A DNA stretch of 6,139 bases, taken from the NCBI GenBank assembly GCA_001795115.1, contig MGNI01000188.1, positions 10,505 to 16,643 on the forward strand. The letters are read 5' to 3'. Both the position numbers and the translations under genes were made by a program. Shown here piece after piece: positions 1 through 4,526 of the stretch (position 1 is the stretch's first letter; the number at the start of each line of letters is the position of its first letter). Source of the stretch: Chloroflexi bacterium RBG_16_48_8. Its GTDB lineage: Bacteria > Chloroflexota > Anaerolineae > Anaerolineales > E44-bin32. Under the pieces are notes generated by a model. It had not been told where the DNA came from and did no database searches. It saw only the letters and a list, made by a program, of their open reading frames with translations.

Positions 1-512
1 CTTCGTGCCGTTGGCTCAACGACTATCAGCATGGCATCCACTGCAGCAGAGGTTGCCCGTCCCAAGTGCTCTACACCCGCATACATGTCCATGAGGACGA
101 CTTCATCCCTGCGAAGAAGGATGTATGTGGTGAGCGCGCGTAAAATGGCACTTTCGGGGCAGATGCAGCCCGAGCCACCCATTTCAACTGCGCCCAACTC
201 GAGCAGGCGAATGCCATCCAGGGTGACTGAAAAACGATCGGGGATATCATCCACACGGGGATTGAGTTTGAAAAAGCCGCCTACGGTTCCAGGTTGAGCG
301 CCTGTACGCTCATAGATCAATTCTTCCATACGAGCGATAGGCGTTATCTCATCCAGCAATTCTTCGGGGAAGCCGAGTGCAGCCCCCAAGCAGGGTGAGG
401 GGTCGGCGTCTATCGCCAGGACCTGGTAGCCAAGATCAACATAACTGTAGGCCAATAGGCTGGTGAGGGTTGTTTTACCAACACCTCCTTTACCCGTTAC
501 AGCAATTTTCAT
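1..512 (-). CDS. cooC: CooC-type CO dehydrogenase maturation ATPase (3' end beyond window)
   Basis: MinD/SIMIBI-family P-loop ATPase that drives nickel insertion into the C-cluster of carbon monoxide dehydrogenase in the cytoplasm. I translated 170 residues from the ATG at 512 to the window edge with no stop or frameshift. Visible motifs are the deviant Walker A GKGGVGKT (residues 7-14) directly after the first strand, the AIDADP switch at 33-38, KLNPRVDD at 82-89, and GGSGCICPE at 112-120, whose CxC pair (C116, C118) matches the metal-binding, dimer-bridging cysteines known in CooC. MDMYAGVEHLGRAT (141-154) is the Walker B/switch II region, and VVEPTAR follows at the cut end. The family is about 250 residues, so roughly a third is missing. 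A GGAGG lies 11 bases before the start. AcsF is a close relative, so the exact client (CODH alone or CODH/ACS) is inferred. Confidence 0.93.
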   Translation of the reverse strand, partial: MKIAVTGKGGVGKTTLTSLLAYSYVDLGYQVLAIDADPSPCLGAALGFPEELLDEITPIARMEELIYERTGAQPGTVGGFFKLNPRVDDIPDRFSVTLDGIRLLELGAVEMGGSGCICPESAILRALTTYILLRRDEVVLMDMYAGVEHLGRATSAAVDAMLIVVEPTAR

Positions 513-523
513 TGATGATGAAA

Positions 524-528
524 CCTCC
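524..528 (-). promoter_or_regulatory. Shine-Dalgarno site of cooC
   Basis: The mRNA reads GGAGG here, 11 bases before the cooC ATG and inside the 24-base gap after the preceding stop codon. The spacing is a little long, but no other in-frame start gives a complete CooC N-terminus (MKIAVTGKGG), so it supports the start at 512. Confidence 0.55.
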
Positions 529-536
529 AAGAGTAC

Positions 537-836
537 TTAGGGCCTGACGCCTCGGATCTCCGCCTCGTCTCTTAAGGCATGGATCACCTTGGGGATGTCT
601 ATGCCACCCAAACAGGTAAGGTTCGATTCCAATAGGTCATCGCAATTCCATAATATGGGATTTTCCAAAACGACAGGGTCATTACGCGCAGCAGCCTGCA
701 TAACTTCATTGAAGGCGATATCCATCCCCTGGAAAGTCTGGTAATAGAGTTCATAATTGATGCAGTTCCGAACATCTTCGCCAGTGTTCGCAAGGATAAT
801 GAAAGGTAATGGACCACGGCCATGAGATTTCGACAT
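537..836 (-). CDS. Small HdrC-like protein with depleted Fe-S ligands, function unknown
   Basis: A 99-residue soluble protein starting 7 bases after the hdrCB stop codon and ending 24 bases before cooC. It has no signal peptide or membrane segment. By hand it aligns over residues 18-99 with residues 17-103 of the neighbouring HdrC domain: TGE-x-V-xx-C (C25 with HdrC C24), N-xx-M-x-AA (43-49), and the block from W63 to V84, where W-x-C, a second cysteine (C75) and GIDI-x-KV fall at identical spacing. About 21 positions are identical. Of the eight cysteines that bind two [4Fe-4S] clusters in HdrC, only the equivalents of C24, C68 and C78 remain (C25, C65, C75), so it probably cannot hold two normal cubane clusters. 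The ATG at 836 is the only plausible start, because the frame has a stop nine codons upstream and no GTG or TTG between. The ribosome site is weak, suggesting translational coupling to hdrCB. The homology is inferred from pattern; the role is unknown. Confidence 0.72.
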   Translation of the reverse strand: MSKSHGRGPLPFIILANTGEDVRNCINYELYYQTFQGMDIAFNEVMQAAARNDPVVLENPILWNCDDLLESNLTCLGGIDIPKVIHALRDEAEIRGVRP

Positions 837-843
837 ATACTGC

Positions 844-2244
844 TTATAGGAATCCCTTTTCTCTCAAGAGCGGTCGAGGATCGATCAAATTCTTCCCAAG
901 AGCTGCCTTATCTTCCATTCCAAAAGACAGGCTCATCAGTTGCGTGAAATAGAGTACAGGCATTTCGGGCCTTGGCTTCATCTGGATCTGCCTGCCATCC
1001 AAGTTCATATGACACAGAGGGCAAGCAACTGCAACGACATCTGCCCCTCGGATTTTGGCATTTTCCAAGATTTTTCCACTCATTTCATAGACAATATCCG
1101 TTCGTGTAAGCGAATGAGCCGCGCCGCAGCAGCAAACCTTGTAATCCCAATCGATGGGTGTTGCCCCCAAGGCTTTCATGATCCGATCCATAGCCATTGG
1201 GTATTCAGCTTCGCTTGGATCTGTTCCGGTGACGGCGGGGGGACGTGTGAGCAGACAACCGTAGTAGCAGGCAACTTTCAGCCCTTCAAGGGGAAGTTTG
1301 ACGCTTTCCTTCGCCCGATCGGTCCCGACGCGTTGATGGATAAAATCGACAAGGGAGTAGATGTCGATAGAGTCCTGATATTCATAACCGATTTCTTGGG
1401 TAATTTCTTTTTTCAATTCAGGGTCTAAACGGAGATCGCGGGCAGCAGCCCGAAAACGGCTGAAGCAGGATGCGCACGGAAGAGCCAACTCGCTTAATCC
1501 TTCCTGCTCGTAAAGAATCAAACTTTCAATTGGAAGTCGAGTGGCAATTTTATGATCAACTCGATGAGCTGGTGTTGATCCGCAGCAGATCCATCCTTCA
1601 GGTTCTACGGGGTGCAGACCAAGTTCTTCAAGGACTGCAAGTGTGGAGGTGTTGAATTCCTCAGCCATGGCATGTAACGAACATCCTGGGTAATAGCCGA
1701 CTTCAGAGGGTGGGCGGGAAGCAGGAACGATGCTCCGTTTATGTCGACGTCCCCGGATCACCTCAGGCAGGATTTTGATCTTACGACGTTTAAACATTTC
1801 AAAACCAAGATCGAGATCGGAGAAAAAGTCCCTGGTGCGAAGCATCATCTCACCCATTAAGCCCAATTCGAAGGATCGCCCAAGGATTTTTATATCCCTT
1901 AGAAAGATCTTGTTAAACATTTCCACTTCTGGAACCGGAGATTCGATACCGTTTTTTATGGCTTCACTCACGATGAAATCCATGACCTTGGCGATATCTA
2001 TGCCTTGAGGACAGCGAGTGGTACATGTCTGACAGGAGGCGCATAGCCAAGGGGTTTTACTTTGAAAGATCAAATCTTCCATCCCAAGTTGCGCAGCGCG
2101 CATGATCTGATTTGGGGAGAGATCGAAGTGGTCCATCAAAGGACATCCGCAGGTGCATTTGACACAGTGATAGCAGAGGAAGACATTTTCTCCGGTTGCT
2201 TCTTTGATCCGGTCTGCCAAGTCAGTGCTGAGTTTCGTTACCAT
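844..2244 (-). CDS. Fused HdrC-HdrB heterodisulfide reductase-like subunit
   Basis: A 466-residue soluble iron-sulfur protein joining a full HdrC to a full HdrB. Residues 1 to about 180 are HdrC: two [4Fe-4S] ferredoxin motifs, C24-xx-C27-xx-C30-xxx-C34-P and C68-xx-C71-xx-C74-xxx-C78-P, followed by the usual helical tail. Residues from about 182 are HdrB with two CCG repeats: C188-x31-C220-C221-x35-C257-xx-C260, and C330-x41-C372-C373-x34-C408-xx-C411. In methanogen HdrB such motifs bind non-cubane [4Fe-4S] clusters that reduce the CoM-S-S-CoB disulfide. A bacterium with a MetVF module should lack that substrate, so here the protein more likely passes electrons within a methylenetetrahydrofolate reductase complex. 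The total length matches HdrC (~185) plus HdrB (~285). HdrD of Methanosarcina and GlcF-type subunits share this layout, but nearby hdrA and flpD genes and the absence of a cytochrome gene favour the soluble HdrABC type. Confidence 0.9.
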   Translation of the reverse strand: MVTKLSTDLADRIKEATGENVFLCYHCVKCTCGCPLMDHFDLSPNQIMRAAQLGMEDLIFQSKTPWLCASCQTCTTRCPQGIDIAKVMDFIVSEAIKNGIESPVPEVEMFNKIFLRDIKILGRSFELGLMGEMMLRTRDFFSDLDLGFEMFKRRKIKILPEVIRGRRHKRSIVPASRPPSEVGYYPGCSLHAMAEEFNTSTLAVLEELGLHPVEPEGWICCGSTPAHRVDHKIATRLPIESLILYEQEGLSELALPCASCFSRFRAAARDLRLDPELKKEITQEIGYEYQDSIDIYSLVDFIHQRVGTDRAKESVKLPLEGLKVACYYGCLLTRPPAVTGTDPSEAEYPMAMDRIMKALGATPIDWDYKVCCCGAAHSLTRTDIVYEMSGKILENAKIRGADVVAVACPLCHMNLDGRQIQMKPRPEMPVLYFTQLMSLSFGMEDKAALGKNLIDPRPLLREKGFL

Positions 2245-2249
2245 TCAAG

Positions 2250-2263
2250 CCTCACTCTCACTC
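2250..2263 (-). promoter_or_regulatory. Ribosome binding region of hdrCB with a short purine repeat
   Basis: In the 45-base gap after metF the mRNA reads GAGTGAGAGTGAGG, a short tandem GAGTGA repeat whose last copy, ending five bases before the ATG at 2244, is a moderate Shine-Dalgarno. It supports that start. No promoter-like or terminator-like structure is convincing in the gap. Confidence 0.4.
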
Positions 2264-2289
2264 GCTCTCAGAGCCATTGGAAGAGATTT

Positions 2290-3276
2290 TTACGCTGGTT
2301 CTGGGCGTGGAAGTAAACCAGCACCTTCGACGATGGGTCTGATAGCCTCTTCCCATTCGATGGCCATGATGTGTACACCAACCACACCCTCGATCTCACG
2401 TATTTGCTGAATTAGATCGATCGTAATTTGAATGCCCTCATTCCGCCAGGCATCCCGCCGCCCTTTCTTGTCACTCTCATCGATGCCGTCTGTAGCGCGT
2501 GTCATTCGATCGACAATTTCATCAGGGACGTCTAAACCTGCAACCTGATCACGCATATACCGGGCCATGCCAGGCGATTTCACGGGACCGACCCCGGCTA
2601 AAATATAGACTTGTTGATGAAGACCCAGTTCCCGGACTTTTTCCATGAATTTGGCGAAGCGTTCAACGTTGTAAATTAATTGTGTCTGAATGAAATCCGC
2701 GCCCGCTTTGACCTTCTTGGCCAGTCGATAAGGACGAAACTCAAAGGGGTCTCCAAAGGGATTGGCAGCTGCACCGACGAAGAAACGAGGAGGGGTCTCC
2801 TTGATCTCATCACCGCACTGGAAGCAAGCCTTATCCCTCATATCGACAACCATTTTAACCAATTGGATCGAGTCGATATCATGGACATTCTTGGCAGTGG
2901 GATGGTTGCCGAAAGACTGGTGGTCCCCTGTGAGACAGAGGAGGTTGCGCATCCCTAAAGCGTACGCACCTAATAGGTCGGATTGAATGGCGAGCCGATT
3001 TCGATCGCGGCAGGTCATTTGGATGATGGGTTCAAGCCCTTCTTGAACCAGGAGCGTGCCGGCGCCTATCGAGGACATCCGTACGATGGCCGTCTGGTTG
3101 TCGGTGATGTTAACAGCATCGACCAGGCCTTTGAGCAGTTTCGCCTTCTCTCGAATGACGTTAGCTTCAGCTCCCTGTGGGGGACCAAGCTCGCCGGTGA
3201 CAGCAAAATGACCAGCTCGAAGGACGCGTTCTAATCTGGATCCAGATTTATAGCCGTTAGATGATGCTTCACTCAT
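2290..3276 (-). CDS. metF: 5,10-methylenetetrahydrofolate reductase, catalytic subunit
   Basis: A 328-residue TIM-barrel flavoprotein that reduces 5,10-methylene-THF to 5-methyl-THF in the methyl branch of the Wood-Ljungdahl pathway. Family landmarks in order: VTGELGPP at 26-33 with the expected active-site glutamate E29, the QMTCRDRNR strand at 86-94, LTGDH at 115-119 (equivalent of the flavin-binding RGD region), GAAANP at 168-173, ADFIQTQLIYNVERF around 193-207, and ILAGVGPV at 225-232. Length fits single-domain MetF. It lies 18 bases after metV, and a strong AAGGAG six bases before the ATG fixes the start. MetV next door makes this the MetVF type, which does not use NAD(P)H directly and takes electrons through partner subunits. 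One oddity is a CxxC pair (C151, C154) in the loop before the GAAANP strand. Assignment to the family is secure; the electron route is inferred from the neighbours. Confidence 0.95.
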   Translation of the reverse strand: MSEASSNGYKSGSRLERVLRAGHFAVTGELGPPQGAEANVIREKAKLLKGLVDAVNITDNQTAIVRMSSIGAGTLLVQEGLEPIIQMTCRDRNRLAIQSDLLGAYALGMRNLLCLTGDHQSFGNHPTAKNVHDIDSIQLVKMVVDMRDKACFQCGDEIKETPPRFFVGAAANPFGDPFEFRPYRLAKKVKAGADFIQTQLIYNVERFAKFMEKVRELGLHQQVYILAGVGPVKSPGMARYMRDQVAGLDVPDEIVDRMTRATDGIDESDKKGRRDAWRNEGIQITIDLIQQIREIEGVVGVHIMAIEWEEAIRPIVEGAGLLPRPEPA

Positions 3277-3282
3277 GATCCA

Positions 3283-3288
3283 CTCCTT
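3283..3288 (-). promoter_or_regulatory. Shine-Dalgarno site of metF
   Basis: The mRNA reads AAGGAG, six bases before the metF ATG at 3276, in the 18-base gap after the metV stop codon. It is near-consensus and decides the start. Confidence 0.7.
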
Positions 3289-3294
3289 CGCTGG

Positions 3295-3981
3295 TTATTC
3301 TGATGCTTCCGCAGCTAAACGCAGGTCTTCACGGGTAATTTTCCTGGGACCACCATCTCGACTGGTCGACCAGTTCTTAGGTGGCTGAATATCCATGATA
3401 AGATGCAGTCGATTTTGAGAGGCTAACTTGTCATAGATCAACTGCCAGGCACAGGGTGTATCTGGGTTAATCTCACACACCCCGTTTTGAGAGCCGCCAC
3501 AGGGACCGTTGAGCAGTTGTTTGGCACAGCGTGCAATGGGGCAGATACCTCCTGTAAGACCCAGAATACATTCACCACATGCAACACAGCGTTCTTCCCA
3601 TACACCTTGTTCCGTTGGTAAACCCAGGAAAGAAGTGTTCAGACCAGGGACGACGACGGCTTTCGGATAACGTTCTGCGATAGCCTGTACGCCAATGCCG
3701 CATCCTAATGAAACCACAATGTCCACGTCATTAATCTGGTCTTTGATAGCGTCGATGTATTCCCACTCACATTGCCTCTGTACGGTTACTTGGGTAACTT
3801 CTTTTGGAGCACCATCTAATTTGGTGGACATGCGTAAACTTGAGGCGAGGATACCAGCTTCCTTCTCGCCACCTGCAAAACAGACAGTGACACAGGTGCC
3901 ACACCCTACAACGAGGACTTTTTCTGCGTCCGCGATCAGGCTTTTGATTTCCTCCAAGGGTTTTTGTTCGGCAACGATCAT
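3295..3981 (-). CDS. metV: MetV, cysteine-rich partner of methylenetetrahydrofolate reductase
   Basis: A 228-residue cytoplasmic protein of the MTHFR C-terminal family (MetV, Pfam PF12225-like), which forms a tight complex with MetF and is thought to carry the metal centres that deliver electrons to its flavin. Thirteen cysteines are visible: VVGCGTCVTVC at 24-34 (C27, C30, C34), C71, SLGCGIG (C94), and a dense C-terminal set, C132-xx-C135-xx-C138, GGICP (C147), C152, GPCGG (C161), GVCE (C169) and C177-AW. The last block is the family signature. The length is normal, and an AAGGAG eight bases before the ATG supports the start. It follows flpD after 84 bases, the longest gap here, and precedes metF by 18 bases. 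The precise metal content (iron-sulfur clusters, possibly also zinc) cannot be read from sequence. Confidence 0.94.
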   Translation of the reverse strand: MIVAEQKPLEEIKSLIADAEKVLVVGCGTCVTVCFAGGEKEAGILASSLRMSTKLDGAPKEVTQVTVQRQCEWEYIDAIKDQINDVDIVVSLGCGIGVQAIAERYPKAVVVPGLNTSFLGLPTEQGVWEERCVACGECILGLTGGICPIARCAKQLLNGPCGGSQNGVCEINPDTPCAWQLIYDKLASQNRLHLIMDIQPPKNWSTSRDGGPRKITREDLRLAAEASE

Positions 3982-3989
3982 ATTCTTCT

Positions 3990-3995
3990 CTCCTT
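3990..3995 (-). promoter_or_regulatory. Shine-Dalgarno site of metV
   Basis: The mRNA reads AAGGAG, eight bases before the metV ATG at 3981. It directly abuts a small hairpin on its 5' side, so access to the site could depend on that structure. Confidence 0.65.
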
Positions 3996-4012
3996 GGCTA
4001 ACAATTCTAGCC
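3996..4012 (-). other. Small hairpin in the metV leader
   Basis: On the mRNA strand this is GGCTAGAATTGTTAGCC: five Watson-Crick pairs plus one G-U pair around the five-base loop AATTG. It lies in the 84-base gap between flpD and metV, immediately before the metV Shine-Dalgarno. There is no U-tract after it, so it is not a Rho-independent terminator. It could be an RNA processing or translation-control element, or chance. Confidence 0.35.
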
Positions 4013-4065
4013 GTTTAAGGATGAAACTAACCTGTCCAAAACTACCATCAAATCAAGTATATTTG

Positions 4066-4518
4066 TCACATCTCAACTGCTTCTGTAATTTCCTTCAGCC
4101 CAGAACGTAAGGGGCTTGGTCCTAGGGCTGTGATTCGTTCTGTAAATTCCAGGGCTGCTTCCGCAAATTGTCTTCCCATGGCGGAGGACATATTGAACAT
4201 CTCAACACGTTCGGGTTCAATGCCAATTTCTGTAAGGAGTTCTTTGATACGGTTAACACGAGTACGGGCCACGATGTTTCCCCTCTGGAAATGGCAATCT
4301 CCCTCCAGGCAACCAGCTACCATGACCGCATCCGCGCCATGCTCAAGAGCATGCAGGACCTCAAGCGTATCCAGCCTCCCTGTGCAGGGTAATTGAACGA
4401 TTCGGATGTCCGGCGGATAGCGCAGTCGAAGTACTCCTGCCAGATCAGCGGCAGCATAAGCACAATAACGGCAGCAGAAAGCGACAATTTGTGAGTGTGA
4501 ATTTATCGTTTTAGTCAT
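4066..4518 (-). CDS. FlpD/MvhD-family [2Fe-2S] electron-transfer subunit
   Basis: A 150-residue protein of the MvhD/FrhD/FlpD delta-subunit family (PF02662-like). In methanogens MvhD carries one [2Fe-2S] cluster and passes electrons from hydrogenase or formate dehydrogenase to HdrA. The visible signature is complete: VAFCCRYCAYAAADLAG at 12-28 (C15, C16, C19), PCTGR (C45), and VAGCLEGDCH at 67-76 (C70, C75). Length is normal and there are no membrane segments. The ATG comes three bases after the hdrA stop codon, which fits HdrA being its physical partner and implies translational coupling. In Moorella-type methylenetetrahydrofolate reductase complexes an MvhD accompanies HdrABC and MetVF. The partner that would dock here is not in the window. 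I leave the symbol empty because mvhD and flpD are both used for this family. Confidence 0.93.
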   Translation of the reverse strand: MTKTINSHSQIVAFCCRYCAYAAADLAGVLRLRYPPDIRIVQLPCTGRLDTLEVLHALEHGADAVMVAGCLEGDCHFQRGNIVARTRVNRIKELLTEIGIEPERVEMFNMSSAMGRQFAEAALEFTERITALGPSPLRSGLKEITEAVEM

Positions 4519-4526
4519 CCCTTAAC
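4519..4526 (-). promoter_or_regulatory. Stop-start junction of hdrA and flpD
   Basis: The mRNA reads TTAAGGGATG across the join: TAA ends hdrA, GGG follows, and ATG begins flpD. The AAGGG touches the start codon, too close for normal Shine-Dalgarno use, so flpD is probably translated by ribosomes finishing hdrA. No better start exists, because the FCCRYC motif begins only 14 residues in. Confidence 0.5.

Noticed and set aside
31..297. An 88-codon plus-strand open frame at the left edge.
   Set aside because: It lies opposite the continuous CooC reading frame, which carries Walker A and CxC motifs. Its own translation is serine and arginine rich, as expected for an antisense shadow.
940..1428. 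A 162-codon open frame on the plus strand opposite hdrCB.
   Set aside because: It is antisense to the CCG-rich part of HdrB, which has clear family motifs. Its own translation shows no recognisable domain and its start has no supporting context.
3982..4065. A promoter for metVF in the gap after flpD.
   Set aside because: Candidate -35 elements such as TTGGAC and TTGATT have no acceptable -10 box 16-18 bases later, so no sigma-70-like promoter can be supported by eye.
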